The notes under the pieces were generated by a model. It did no database searches. It saw only the letters and a list, made by a program, of their open reading frames with translations, and was not told where the DNA came from. The position numbers were made by a program, and so were the translations under genes. DNA of 64,000 bases from contig NZ_CP146101.1 in assembly GCF_037023745.1 (NCBI RefSeq), positions 4,146,001-4,210,000 of the forward strand, read 5' to 3'. Positions 43,346-52,467 of the stretch are shown one piece after another. The DNA is from Streptomyces sp. SCSIO 30461 (GTDB taxonomy: Bacteria; Actinomycetota; Actinomycetes; Streptomycetales; Streptomycetaceae). How positions within the stretch are numbered: the stretch's first letter is position 1; each line of letters opens with the position of its first letter.

Positions 43346-44182
43346 ATGAATGCACGCGCGTTGACTCTTCGGAGCAGGTTCACGGCACGTCGGGCAGCCC
43401 GCAGTTCGGTCGTGGAGACCGGAGCGCGCTGGGGACTGGCGGCACGGGGCGTCATCTACCTTCTCATCGGCATCATCGCGCTCCAGGTGGCGACCGGCTC
43501 CGGCTCCGGTGAGGAGGCCGACCGCTCCGGCGCACTGGAGACACTCGGAGGACAGCCGTTCGGCGCCGCCGTGTTGTGGGCGCTCGGTATCGGGCTGATC
43601 GGCATGGTGCTCTGGCGATTGTCGGAGGCCTTGTTCGGCGCGGCCGGACCGGACGGTGGGAAGGCTCACAAACGCGCCTTGTCGGCGGTGCGTTGTGTCT
43701 TCTACGCAACGGTCGCCTACTCGGTGCTCGCCTTCACAGTGGGCGAGAGCGGCGCTGGTTCCAGCGACCGCCAGTCGCGGGACCTGACGGCACGCGCGCT
43801 GGAGCTGCCGGGCGGCCAGTGGATCGTGGGCGCCGTAGGCTCCGGCATCGCGGGTGCGGGGCTGTGGATCGGCGTACGCGCGGCTCTGCGCAAGTATCAC
43901 AAGCACCTCAAGACCGGCGAGATGAGCCGCCGGGTGCGGCAGGTGGTGGACACATGCGGAGTCGCCGGAGGTGTGGCGCGCGGCCTGGTGTTCGCGGTGG
44001 CCGGCGGTTTCGCCGTTCGGGCGGCGGTCATGTACGACCCCGATGAGGCCAAGGGGCTGGACGACACCCTGCGTACCTTCGCGGCCGCGGCTGCGGGTCC
44101 ATGGCTGATGATGGCCACAGCCGCAGGTCTTGCGCTGTTCGGTGTGTTCTCGTTCTGCATGGCCCGCTGGCGAGCGGTCTGA
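43346..44182 (+). CDS. DUF1206 integral membrane protein
   Basis: The 278-residue protein has three repeats of a two-helix unit, the DUF1206 architecture: ARWGLAARGVIYLLIGIIAL, VRCVFYATVAYSVLAF and TCGVAGGVARGLVFAVAG as first helices, each followed by a second helix (for example AAVLWALGIGLIGMVLWR). The loop after the first helix is acidic (GSGEEADRSG). DUF1206 proteins sit in the plasma membrane; function unknown. The start at ATG 43346 follows ATG-rich sequence and has no strong ribosome binding site; two copies of AATGAACATGTC lie about 120-140 bases upstream. Confidence 0.8.
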   Translation: MNARALTLRSRFTARRAARSSVVETGARWGLAARGVIYLLIGIIALQVATGSGSGEEADRSGALETLGGQPFGAAVLWALGIGLIGMVLWRLSEALFGAAGPDGGKAHKRALSAVRCVFYATVAYSVLAFTVGESGAGSSDRQSRDLTARALELPGGQWIVGAVGSGIAGAGLWIGVRAALRKYHKHLKTGEMSRRVRQVVDTCGVAGGVARGLVFAVAGGFAVRAAVMYDPDEAKGLDDTLRTFAAAAAGPWLMMATAAGLALFGVFSFCMARWRAV

Positions 44183-44191
44183 CAGCCCGGG

Positions 44192-44431
44192 TCAGGCGTT
44201 CACCACGGGATCCTGATCCCGCTCGAGCAGCCGGGTGCGCAGCAGGTCGAGCACCTGGTCCGGTGCTGCTCGTGTCGGCTGGCCGGGCTCGTCGATGAGG
44301 TGTTCCGTCAGGACGGAGTGCGGCGGCAGGACGGCTTCGGGGTTGGCTGACTCGCCACCGGGTTCGACGGCGGTGAAGGCGCCGCCGAGCTCCCGGCGCA
44401 GGAGTGCGGGCACAGTCGCCATGGATGTCAT
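44192..44431 (-). CDS. Third gene of the ParA operon, unknown
   Basis: The 79-residue product starts MTSMATVPALLRRELGG and is acidic and helical towards the end (APDQVLDLLRTRLLERDQD). No domain is recognised. Its ATG overlaps the stop of the preceding gene by four bases (ATGA), so it is cotranslated with it. It converges with the DUF1206 gene, nine bases away. Confidence 0.55.
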   Translation of the reverse strand: MTSMATVPALLRRELGGAFTAVEPGGESANPEAVLPPHSVLTEHLIDEPGQPTRAAPDQVLDLLRTRLLERDQDPVVNA

Positions 44432-44688
44432 GTACGGCGGGCGCCGCCGCTGACGAGGGGGAGCCTGGCCGTGGCGCCCGATACGGCGCGCAAGAGCGTG
44501 GCACCCGCGAGTACCAGCAGGGAGACAGGCGGGCCGACCCAGCGCATCAGTCCTTCGCGCAGGTCGGGGTCCACGTCGATCGTCACACTGACGTACTTGC
44601 TGTGCAGCGTGGTGCCCTTCGGAGGGCGGGCCGTGCTGTCCCCGCCGCGCTCCAGAGCCGCCCGATACCTGTCCTTGCGCTCCGTCAT
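44428..44688 (-). CDS. Second gene of the ParA operon, possible ParB-like partner
   Basis: The 86-residue product is basic, starts MTERKDRYRAALE, and has KYVSVTIDVDPDLREGLMRWV, a beta strand followed by a helix reminiscent of ribbon-helix-helix DNA-binding proteins that partner small ParA ATPases. A hydrophobic helix (VSLLVLAGATLLRA) follows, which is unusual for such partners and could anchor it to the membrane. It overlaps parA by four bases. Assignment as partition partner is by context. Confidence 0.5.
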   Translation of the reverse strand: MTERKDRYRAALERGGDSTARPPKGTTLHSKYVSVTIDVDPDLREGLMRWVGPPVSLLVLAGATLLRAVSGATARLPLVSGGARRT

Positions 44689-45320
44689 GCCGCTTCCTGA
44701 CGCTTGATCAGTTCCTCTGCGAGATCCATGTAGGCCGAGCCCTTCGCCCGTACGGGGCTGCCGAAGGACTGGGAATACAGGTCGAGCCGTGCGATCTGGG
44801 TGTCGAACACCGTGAAACCCCACTCGGTGAGCGCCTCACGGGCGTCCGCGTCGGGCCCGGTGCGGGTGGCATCAGGGCGGTTGGTGCGGTTCAGCAGGAC
44901 CACCGCCCTCGCCGGCTCGGGGCGCAGCGACTGCACCTCTTCCATCTCGACACGGATGGGTGCCATCCGGTCCAGCTCGATGGGGGCAGGAGTCACCGGA
45001 ATGATCCACTCGCTCGCGTATCGCATGACGCTGCGTGTGATGCGGGCATGGTCCTCCATCTGCGGCGCATCGAGCACCACGGCCTGCCGCCTTCCCAGGA
45101 AGTCGTTCACCCTGCGGTGGACGTCGCCCACCGGCAGGGCGATGACGGGGAACGGGAAGCCGTCCGCGAGCTCGCTCCAGCGCAGCGCGGACGAGGCGGG
45201 GTCGCTGTCCACCAACAGCGGCGAGTGGCCCGACTCATGGAGGGCGTGTGCCAGCCAGACGGCACTGGTCGTCTTACCCACTCCGGGCTTGAGGTTCACG
45301 AATGCACAGCTCAGCGGCAC
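44685..45320 (-). CDS. ParA-family ATPase
   Basis: The 211-residue protein has the deviant Walker A NLKPGVGKTTSAVWLA at residues 9-24, with both the signature lysine and the P-loop lysine typical of ParA/MinD (here in GVGKTT), a Walker A' aspartate in LLVDSDPASSA, and VVLDAPQMEDHA. It is short, without an N-terminal DNA-binding domain, as in plasmid type Ib ParA. It heads a three-gene operon with four-base overlaps. Such cassettes partition plasmids or position other cargo; here it is probably the remnant of an integrated plasmid or a cargo-positioning module. Confidence 0.8.
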   Translation of the reverse strand: MPLSCAFVNLKPGVGKTTSAVWLAHALHESGHSPLLVDSDPASSALRWSELADGFPFPVIALPVGDVHRRVNDFLGRRQAVVLDAPQMEDHARITRSVMRYASEWIIPVTPAPIELDRMAPIRVEMEEVQSLRPEPARAVVLLNRTNRPDATRTGPDADAREALTEWGFTVFDTQIARLDLYSQSFGSPVRAKGSAYMDLAEELIKRQEAA

Positions 45321-45418
45321 GGAATTACGTTAACCGGCCTGGGTGTCCACGGAGGGGCGACGCGAGTGGGAAGCACCGCCATTCACCCGCAAGCAGTCAG
45401 CCGGGGCGAATGCGGCCG

Positions 45419-45857
45419 CTACTTGGATCCGGAGCGGCGGGGCGGAAGCATCATGAGCGGGTAGTCCTCCGTCGGGTGCGGGTGGGCGGCCGGCCATTGG
45501 GTGAAAGTGCTACGGAAGCCGTCGTCGTTGTGGCGCGCACGGTCGTAGATGGACCGAAGGACCGGGACACGGGAGGAATCGGCCGCGAGGTCCGTGCCGG
45601 CGCCTGCCAGGAGGTACCGGCGCCGCAGGATGCCGTCGAGCCGAACCTGCCTGGCGTTCTTGGTCATGTCGCACATGGCCATGAAGGTGGTGGTGCGGCC
45701 GCGGCCCTCCCGGCAGTGGATGCGGAGCCGGCCGCCCGAGGGCGGGGCGCAGGCAAGCGCGACAAGGGCGTCGGCGATCCGGGGCGCCGGCATACGGCAG
45801 TCGGGCACCGGAAGGTAGCGGTAGGCGAAGCCAAGCAGGGTGACGGTCTCCCCGCAA
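45419..45857 (-). pseudogene. Truncated protein-tyrosine-phosphatase/phytase-like protein
   Basis: The frame contains the PTP loop HCREGRGRTTTFMAMCDM (Cys-x5-Arg-Thr), the form seen in PTP-like inositol phosphatases, followed by NARQVRLDGILRRRYLL. In front, YRYLPVPDCRMPAPRIADALV matches the preceding strand of that family (normally IPVTDH...RP). The first 130 or so residues are missing, the general-acid Asp region reads PDCRMP, and no start with a ribosome binding site is present. The fragment faces the ParA operon. Confidence 0.55.
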
Positions 45858-45936
45858 CTAATGGTCAGAAAGCGTGCTCGGCGACTGCTAGTGTCACTGA
45901 CTCACCAAAACCGAACAACCGCCCGAAGGATCGTGT

Positions 45937-46845
45937 GTGACCACTCCCCCTCCGACCGACGCCCAGCACGCCGCGGGACAGCCATCGGCCCGTCATGATC
46001 CGTGGGGTCCGCGGCCGTCGACGCCGACCGTCGTGCCTGGGGTGCCGTACTCGGCTCTGCCGCCGCAGCCGCAGCCGCACAACTCGATGGGTATCACGGC
46101 TCTGGTGCTCGGCACGGTCGGCGCAGTACTCGGCATGGTCGTCATCCTGTTCTGGATGGCGTGGCTGCCGGCTCTGCTGGCTGTGATCTTCGGCTTCATC
46201 GGGCTCGGCCATGCGCGGAAGGGACGCGCGACGAACCGCGGAATGGCTCTGGCGGGTGTCATCCTGGGTGTGACCGGCCTGCTGTTCTCCGTCGGCGGTG
46301 GGGTCTTCACCGTGGTGTCGGTGATGAGGGCCTCCGACAGCGCTCATGCCAGGGCCGAGGCGTCCGAGGCCGCAGCCCGTGCCGAGGCCGAGGCCTCCGA
46401 GGCGGCGGCTGAGAAGGCCGCGGAAGAGGAGGCCGCGAAGGAGCGTGCCAGGCATCTGTCGTTCGGTGAGTCCTACACGTTCGAGAACGGTCTTAAGGTC
46501 ACCGTCGCCAAGCCGAAGCCGTTCGTCCCGCACGAGATCGTGTTCGGTCACGCGAAGGGGAACAAGGCCATTCAGGTGACGGTGACGGTCGTGAACACGG
46601 GCAAGCAGCGGCTCTCGGTCCAATCCGGGCTGCCGAACGTCAGTGACGCCGATGGGGCGTCCGCGGAGCTGGTGATCGACGGCAGTGGACGCCAGAAGGT
46701 GATCACCGGGCACGTCCTGCCGGGCGCCCAAGCCGTCGGCAAGTACGCGTTCTCGCTTCCGCCGGACGCGGCCGACAGGGTCGAAGTCGAATTCAGCCCT
46801 GACTTGGCGCTGTGGGAAGGCGCCTACTGGTCAGGACCCAACTGA
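45937..46845 (+). CDS. Membrane protein with DUF4190-like and DUF4352-like domains
   Basis: GTG 45937 follows an AAGGA. The 302-residue product has a Pro-rich N-terminus (50 residues), two membrane helices (MGITALVLGTVGAVLGMVVI and MALAGVILGVTGLLFSV) separated by the FGFIGLGHARKGRATNRG loop that marks DUF4190, an Ala/Glu-rich coiled coil (RAEASEAAARAEAEASEAAA), and an exported beta domain (SYTFENGLKVTVAKPK ... VNTGKQRL) of the DUF4352/telomeric-repeat-factor-like type. It should display the beta domain outside the cell. Function unknown. Confidence 0.75.
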   Translation: MTTPPPTDAQHAAGQPSARHDPWGPRPSTPTVVPGVPYSALPPQPQPHNSMGITALVLGTVGAVLGMVVILFWMAWLPALLAVIFGFIGLGHARKGRATNRGMALAGVILGVTGLLFSVGGGVFTVVSVMRASDSAHARAEASEAAARAEAEASEAAAEKAAEEEAAKERARHLSFGESYTFENGLKVTVAKPKPFVPHEIVFGHAKGNKAIQVTVTVVNTGKQRLSVQSGLPNVSDADGASAELVIDGSGRQKVITGHVLPGAQAVGKYAFSLPPDAADRVEVEFSPDLALWEGAYWSGPN

Positions 46846-46859
46846 TCCGGGCACGGTGC

Positions 46860-47144
46860 TCAGGCGGAGACCCGGCGCGCGAGCTGGGCGGGCACTACCA
46901 GAGCGTGTGCCGTGAGCAGCAGGCAGAGCAGCCCTGTCAGCGGGAAGCGCCGCCACGCCAGAACGACCAGTGGCAACCCGACCAGCACCCACACCACTTC
47001 CAGCAGCCAGGCCATCCTGTCGTACGGTGCCCAGGCGGACAGGGCGAGCCCGGCGACCACGATCAGGACGCATACACGCGGTAGAAGCCGGGACCGCGCA
47101 GATGCGTCGGCGGTACGGGCGGGGGCGGTCTCGATCAGGGACAT
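46860..47144 (-). pseudogene. Truncated DUF2238 (YjdF-like) membrane protein
   Basis: ATG 47144 has GAAGGAG six bases upstream. The first 85 residues match the start of DUF2238 proteins: LLPRVCVLIVVAGLALSAW, RMAWLLEVVWVLVGLPL, and RRFPLTGLLCLLLTAHALV. After this third helix the family normally continues for another 110 residues; here AQLARRVSA and a stop follow. The 3' end was lost near the converging neighbour gene. Confidence 0.55.
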
Positions 47145-47361
47145 GGCGGCACTCCTTCTCCTCGGCCGCTTCATCATGTCGACGGAGATCCACAGCGGCC
47201 TGAGTACGCCTACTCAGATGATCCGGACACCGTGCGGGAGGCGGCGGCCGGATCCGGAGAAACCGGGAAGCCGCGCCACCGAGCCGCGTGCGTCGGAGTC
47301 GGCGACCCGCCCCAGGGGTGTACGGGGCAGACCGCCGACGGCATCGCGGCGACCGACGAGA

Positions 47362-49275
47362 CTACAGAGAACGTTCCAGGCGGTCCGCCATCAGCTTGAC
47401 GAAACGGGCCGGTTCCTTGGGCCGGCCGCCCTCGGCGAGCGTTGCCAGACCGAGGAGGACCTCGGCGGTCTCGGCGAGTTCGGAACGGTCCTCGCGCTCC
47501 TTGTAAGCCTGGTTCAGTCCCTTGACGAGCTGATGCTCCGGGTTCAGTTCCAGAATCCGCTTGGCGCTGGGGACCTCCTGGCCCATGGCGCGGTACATGT
47601 TCTCCAGAGCCGGGGTCAGGTCGTGCGCGTCGGAGACCACACAGACCGGGGAGACCGTGAGTCGCGAGGAGAGGCGCACCTCCTTGATGTCCTCGTCCAG
47701 CTCCTCGGTCAACCAGGCGAGCAGCCCGGCGTAGTCCTCGGCCTGCTTCTCCCGCTCGGCGTCGGGGGTGTCGTCGTCCTTGGCGTCGAGGTCGATCCGG
47801 CCCTTGGCCACGGAGCGCAGCTGCTTGCCCTCGTACGCTCCGACGGCGTCGGCCCAGACCTCGTCGACGGGGTCGGTGAGCAGCAGCACCTCGATCCCCC
47901 GGTCTCGGAACGCCTCCATGTGCGGGGAGTCCTCGATGCTCCGGCGGGACTCGCCGGTCAGGTAGTAGATGTCCTCCTGCCCGTCCTTCATCCGCTCCAC
48001 GTACTGTTTGAGCGTGGTCGGCTCCGTGTCTTGGTCGGTGCTCGCGAAGGACGCGAAGGCGAGGATGGCCTCCCGGTTCTCCGGGTCGGTGACGAGTCCC
48101 TCCTTCAGGACCGTGCCGAACTCCCGCCAGAGCGTTGCGTAGCGGTCCCGGTCCTTGGCCATCAGCTCCTTGACCGTGGACAGGACCTTCTTCGTCAGCC
48201 GTCGCCGCATCATCTCGATGTGCCGGTCCTGCTGGAGGATCTCGCGGGAGACGTTGAGCGAGAGGTCCGCGGCGTCGACGACGCCCTTGACGAAGCGGAG
48301 GTACGGCGGCAGCAGCGCCTCGCAGTCGTCCATGATGAACACGCGCTTGACGTAGAGCTGCACACCGCGCTTGGCGTCCCGGGTGAACAGGTCGTGCGGG
48401 GCATGCTCGGGGAGGAACAGCAGGGCCTGGTACTCGAAGGTGCCCTCGGCCTGGAGTCGGATCGTCTCCAGCGGATCACGCCAGTCGTGGCCGACGTGCT
48501 TGTACAACTCGTGGTATTCCTCGTCGGTCACCTCGTCGCGCGAGCGCGCCCACAGTGCCTTCATGGAGTTGAGCGTCTCGGGTTCTGGCGCCTCGTCGTC
48601 CGGGCCTGTCGCGGTGGGGTCGGCTTCGGGCAGCATGCGGATGGGCCACGTGATGAAGTCCGAGTACCGCTTGATGATCTCCCGGACCTTCCACGGGGAG
48701 CAGTAGTCGTGGAGCTGGTTCTCCGCGTCGGCGGGCTTGAGGTGGAGCGTGACCGAGGTGCCCTGAGGAGCGTCGTCTACGGTCTCCAGTGTGTAGGTGC
48801 CCTCGCCGCGGGAGCTCCAGCGGGTGCCCTGGCCCTCGCCGGCGCGCCGGGTGATCAGGGTGACCTCGTCCGCCACCATGAAGCCGGCGTAAAAGCCGAC
48901 GCCGAACTGTCCGATGAGCCCTTCCTGCCCGGCCGCGTCCTTGGCCTCCTTCAGCTCCTGGAGGAACTTCGCGGTGCCCGAGTTGGCGATCGTGCCGATG
49001 AGCCGCCCGACCTCCTCGTACGACATGCCGATGCCGTTGTCCCGCACCGTGAGCGTGCGGCTGTCCTGGTCGATGGTGATGTCGATGTGCAGATCGGACA
49101 CGTCGGCGTCGAGTGAGTCGTCCCACAGCTTCTCGAGGCGCAGCTTGTCCAGCGCGTCGGACGAGTTGGAGATCAACTCCCGCAGGAACACATCCTTGTT
49201 CGAGTAGACCGAGTGGATCATCAGTTGGAGCAGCTGACGGGCTTCCACCTGAAACTCGAACGTCTCAGTCGACAT
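47362..49275 (-). CDS. htpG: Molecular chaperone HtpG (bacterial Hsp90)
   Basis: The 637-residue protein has the complete Hsp90 plan: N-terminal ATPase (ETFEFQVEARQLLQLMIHSV; ELISNSSDALDKLR; TVRDNGIGMSYEEV; GQFGVGFYAGFMV), middle domain (RYSDFITWPI; VKRVFIMDDCEALLPPYLRFV; LNVSREILQQDRHI) and a C-terminal dimerisation domain (ENMYRAMGQEVP; LNPEHQLVKGL). All GHKL nucleotide-binding motifs are intact. ATG 49275 is the normal family start (MSTETFEFQ); the frame extends to 49323 without support. HtpG folds clients under heat and oxidative stress. The gene is monocistronic. Confidence 0.95.
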   Translation of the reverse strand: MSTETFEFQVEARQLLQLMIHSVYSNKDVFLRELISNSSDALDKLRLEKLWDDSLDADVSDLHIDITIDQDSRTLTVRDNGIGMSYEEVGRLIGTIANSGTAKFLQELKEAKDAAGQEGLIGQFGVGFYAGFMVADEVTLITRRAGEGQGTRWSSRGEGTYTLETVDDAPQGTSVTLHLKPADAENQLHDYCSPWKVREIIKRYSDFITWPIRMLPEADPTATGPDDEAPEPETLNSMKALWARSRDEVTDEEYHELYKHVGHDWRDPLETIRLQAEGTFEYQALLFLPEHAPHDLFTRDAKRGVQLYVKRVFIMDDCEALLPPYLRFVKGVVDAADLSLNVSREILQQDRHIEMMRRRLTKKVLSTVKELMAKDRDRYATLWREFGTVLKEGLVTDPENREAILAFASFASTDQDTEPTTLKQYVERMKDGQEDIYYLTGESRRSIEDSPHMEAFRDRGIEVLLLTDPVDEVWADAVGAYEGKQLRSVAKGRIDLDAKDDDTPDAEREKQAEDYAGLLAWLTEELDEDIKEVRLSSRLTVSPVCVVSDAHDLTPALENMYRAMGQEVPSAKRILELNPEHQLVKGLNQAYKEREDRSELAETAEVLLGLATLAEGGRPKEPARFVKLMADRLERSL

Positions 49276-49341
49276 ATTCGCGTATACCTCGCAGATCCGG
49301 TGATCGGAATGGGCGGCAACCACTTTGACGTGCTTCCTGGC

Positions 49342-50067
49342 CTAAAGTCCAGGGATTCCGGCCTGGGTGGTCTGACCCTTCCGGGGGCTTCCTGCTTCAG
49401 CGCGCTGTGCGGGTACGGGTGTCCGTCTTACCGGCGCTCCACGGGCGTTTGGCGTCTCCGCCCGTCCGGTGGCGACGTTTCGGCGTCCTCCGAAGAGGAC
49501 GTTGCGGGCTGCGTTGTGGTCGCGGTCGTGCACAGTGCCGCATTCGCGGCACGTCCACTCCCGGACGTGCAGGGGTTTGGGACCGTCCCGGAATCCGCAG
49601 GCCGAGCAGACCTGGGAGGACGGGAAAGCGCGGTCCGCCTTGTCGAAGGTGCGGCCGTGCAGAGCCGCCTTGTACTCCAGCATGCCGACGAACGCGGACC
49701 ATCCCGCGTCGTGTACGGACCTGGCGAGTCGGGTGCGGCCGAGGCCGGACACCGCGAGGTCTTCCACGTACACCGCTTGGTTGTCGCGAATGATCTGCGT
49801 GGATGCCTTATGGTGCCAGTCCCGACGCCGGTCGGCCACCTTGGCGTGCTGGCGTGCGACCTTGATGCGGGCCTTGGCCCGGTTCTTCGATCCCTTGGCC
49901 TTACGGGACAGCTCCCGCTGAAGACGCTTGAGTTTCTTCTCCGCCCGGCGCGGGAAGCGCGGGCTGTCGATCTTCCTACCGTCGGACAGGACAGCGAAGG
50001 CGGACAGGCCGAGGTCGGTACCGGCGTCGGTCTGCAGCTCGGGCAGGCTGTCCGGCACGGTGTCCAC
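49342..50067 (-). pseudogene. 5'-truncated tnpB (IS200/IS605-type RNA-guided nuclease)
   Basis: The 241-residue frame carries the whole RuvC and zinc-ribbon part of TnpB: catalytic Asp in DAGTDLGLSAFAVLS, Glu in VYVEDLAVSGL, zinc cysteines CSACGFRDGP and CRECGT, and the last Asp in HDRDHNAARNVLFGG. The N-terminal WED/REC part (about 150 residues) is missing and no tnpA is nearby. The C-terminal tail ends TTQAGIPGL, the region that overlaps the omega-RNA scaffold in relatives, so a transcript may still exist. Guided cleavage is unlikely. Confidence 0.75.
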
Positions 50068-50253
50068 GGGATGATCCTCCGCCTTGCGATCGCACGCACC
50101 AGACGCCGCAGGCCCCGCCCTGCGGGCGGACGGAGCTACTTTCGCAACACGCCCTAATCATGCACGTCAGAGCAGTCTTGAGATGCATTCATCCCCGGCG
50201 TGAACGCCAGGGCTTTCTACAAGAGTCCCGATGGAGAGCCGGCGCACACCGGT

Positions 50254-50565
50254 TCACCACCGCGGTCCGCGTCGCGGCGGTCCGGGGGCACGCGCGGGCC
50301 ATGAGGGCCCGTGTCCCAGGTACTTGGAGACCAGGAGCACCCCTGTCACCCAAACGGCCACCGCGAGCCATCCGACGGCCGGGGACCGTGAGACCGCCGC
50401 CGCCAGGAAGAGCAGGCCGCACACCGCAGCGGAGACCGCGATCGCCGCCGGCCGTGCTCCTTCCCGCTCGGGCGCAGAAGCCCCCGGCGCGCCTGGAGCC
50501 GCGCGCAGCGCGGCTTCGAGCTGGTCAAGCAGTGCGACCTCACGCGCCGACAGCCCACTGGACAT
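50254..50565 (-). CDS. DUF3040-like small membrane protein
   Basis: ATG 50565 follows GGGGAGGGG by five bases. The 103-residue product begins SSGLSAREVALLDQLEAALR, resembling the LSxREQxxLxxIExxL start of DUF3040 proteins. Two adjacent hydrophobic helices (AIAVSAAVCGLLFLAAAV and VGWLAVAVWVTGVLLV) precede a basic-proline tail. These proteins are membrane-bound; function unknown. Confidence 0.55.
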   Translation of the reverse strand: MSSGLSAREVALLDQLEAALRAAPGAPGASAPEREGARPAAIAVSAAVCGLLFLAAAVSRSPAVGWLAVAVWVTGVLLVSKYLGHGPSWPARAPGPPRRGPRW

Positions 50566-50730
50566 CCACGCCCCTCCCCGTCGAGTCCACCTGTCTTGAT
50601 CTGCGCGCTCCCGGTGGACACTCACTGGTGGACAGCGTCGCGCTACGATGCGTGTGCCCGGCTTCGAATCACTTACGCCCCCGATTCACCGCAGCGCGGT
50701 GCACGTGGTCCACGGCCCGTACCGAGGCGC

Positions 50731-52467
50731 TCAGCCCGCACGGCCCGGATCCGGAGTTCGAAGCGCGAGGAAGGCGACATCGTCGTCGTTGTCGTCCGGA
50801 CGCACTTGGGCGAGCAGGGCGTCGCTGAAGGAGTCCAGCGAGCGCCGGGCCAGGGATGCGGCATGTCTGCGGAGCCGCTCCATGCCGACGTCGAGAGAGT
50901 GCCGCCGGGACTCGATCAGGCCGTCGGTGTAGAGGACGAGGGTGGCTTGGGGCGGCAGGGCGACCACGGCATCCGTCCGGATGCTCGGGCTTCCCGTGCC
51001 GAGCAGCATGCCGTGCGCGTCCTTCAGGAACTGCGACTGGCCGTCGTCTGTGACCAGGAGCGGCGGTGGGTGGCCTGCGTTGGTCCAGTGCAGCCTCCAG
51101 TATCCGTCGTCAGCCATCGTGAGCCGGGCCAGAACAACGGTGGCCATCGGCTCCTGAGCGATGTGCATGACGGCTTGGTCGAGATGTGTCACGGCGACGG
51201 ACGGCGACTCCAGGTGCGTCCATACGAAGGCGCGCAGCATGTTGCGGATCTGGGCCATGCCGCCCGCCGCGTCGAGGTCGTGGCCCGCCACATCACCGAC
51301 CGCGAGTGCCGTCGCACCGCCCGGGAGGGAGAAGGCGTCGTACCAGTCGCCGCCGACCTGGGAAGCGTGCGGAGCGGGCACGTACCGTGCCGTGATCTGC
51401 AGCCCCGGCACCGTGGGCAGTTGCGGCAGCAGATGCCGCTGCATCGTCTCGGCGACGGTGCGTTGCCGCTCGTACAGGCGTGCGTTGTCCAGAGCAAGGC
51501 CCGCGCGTCGGGTGAGGTCCTCCAGCAGCGGCAGGTCGGAGACGGTGAAGGGATCACGCCGCTGCGAGCGCCCCAGGGTCAGGGCGCCGAGTACCTCGCG
51601 CAGTCCGCGGATCGGGGCGATGGCTGCCGAGTGCATATCCGTCTCGGTGAAGAGCCGCTGTTGCTCGACGGCGATTCCGGAGTCCGGGGGCCCGTGGTAC
51701 GTGGATGGGCTGGCCAGGGTCGAGGCGGCGCCGCGCAGCGCCCGTGACAGCGGCATGGGCGATTCCTGCGGTACGGGCGGCATGGGGCCCTGGAGATCCG
51801 CGCGCTCGATCAGGACGCCGTCCGCATACTGCATGACCAGGGCCCGCCTGACCTCGTCCACCTCGTTGACCAGGTCGACGACCGCCCAGTCCGCGAGCCG
51901 GGGCACGGTCAGTGCCGCCAGACGGCGCAGTGCCTCGTCCACGTCGAGCGTGGAGGTGAGTTGGGTGGTGGTCTCCGCGAGGAGGGCGAGTCGGTCGAGT
52001 TCCGTGAGCGTCGTGGAGGCCCCGGCGTCGTTCCGGTGGGCTTCCTGCGATTCGCGCGGCGGGTAGAACAGCACCAGGGCGCCGTGGTTTCCGGCATCGA
52101 GCTCGTAGGGCGTGATGAGCCAGGAGAGAGCGAGCAAGGTGCCGTCACCGCGGGTGAACCAGTCCGACTCGCAGTGATCGGTGCGATGGGTGAGAAGGGC
52201 CATCCGCAGTCCGCAGCGGGTGCGGGGCAACGGGTGACCGTGGCTGTCACGGTGCAACAGATCGTGCGCGTCCTGGTGGAGGAGCTCGCTCGCCGCCATC
52301 TGGAACAGCTTCTCGGATCGTCCGTTCACCGCGACGATGATCCCCTTGTCGTCGACCGCGAAGGCAGCCGCCGAGATGCCTTCGAATATCTCGGCGGGCA
52401 AGGCCGCTGCCCCTGTCACGGACTCCTCAAGCGGGGCTCCCCCGCCATCCGGTGCAGCGATGTCCAC
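50731..52467 (-). CDS. PAS-GAF-PP2C (SpoIIE-type) phosphatase
   Basis: GTG 52467 is chosen because GAGGAGGGGG lies just upstream. The 578-residue soluble protein has a PAS domain (about 25-130, ISAAAFAVDDKGIIVAVNGRS), a GAF domain (about 155-320) and a PP2C/SpoIIE domain (about 345-575) with metal-binding aspartates in QVGGDWYDAF, LAVGDVAGHDLD, and LVLYTDGLIE. It should dephosphorylate an anti-anti-sigma factor in response to a signal sensed by PAS or GAF. It is divergent from the next phosphatase gene (52819), sharing a 351-bp upstream region. Confidence 0.85.
   Translation of the reverse strand: MDIAAPDGGGAPLEESVTGAAALPAEIFEGISAAAFAVDDKGIIVAVNGRSEKLFQMAASELLHQDAHDLLHRDSHGHPLPRTRCGLRMALLTHRTDHCESDWFTRGDGTLLALSWLITPYELDAGNHGALVLFYPPRESQEAHRNDAGASTTLTELDRLALLAETTTQLTSTLDVDEALRRLAALTVPRLADWAVVDLVNEVDEVRRALVMQYADGVLIERADLQGPMPPVPQESPMPLSRALRGAASTLASPSTYHGPPDSGIAVEQQRLFTETDMHSAAIAPIRGLREVLGALTLGRSQRRDPFTVSDLPLLEDLTRRAGLALDNARLYERQRTVAETMQRHLLPQLPTVPGLQITARYVPAPHASQVGGDWYDAFSLPGGATALAVGDVAGHDLDAAGGMAQIRNMLRAFVWTHLESPSVAVTHLDQAVMHIAQEPMATVVLARLTMADDGYWRLHWTNAGHPPPLLVTDDGQSQFLKDAHGMLLGTGSPSIRTDAVVALPPQATLVLYTDGLIESRRHSLDVGMERLRRHAASLARRSLDSFSDALLAQVRPDDNDDDVAFLALRTPDPGRAG

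Noticed and set aside
46912..49116. 734-codon open frame antisense to htpG
   Set aside because: Shadow frame; htpG on the minus strand is complete and conserved throughout.
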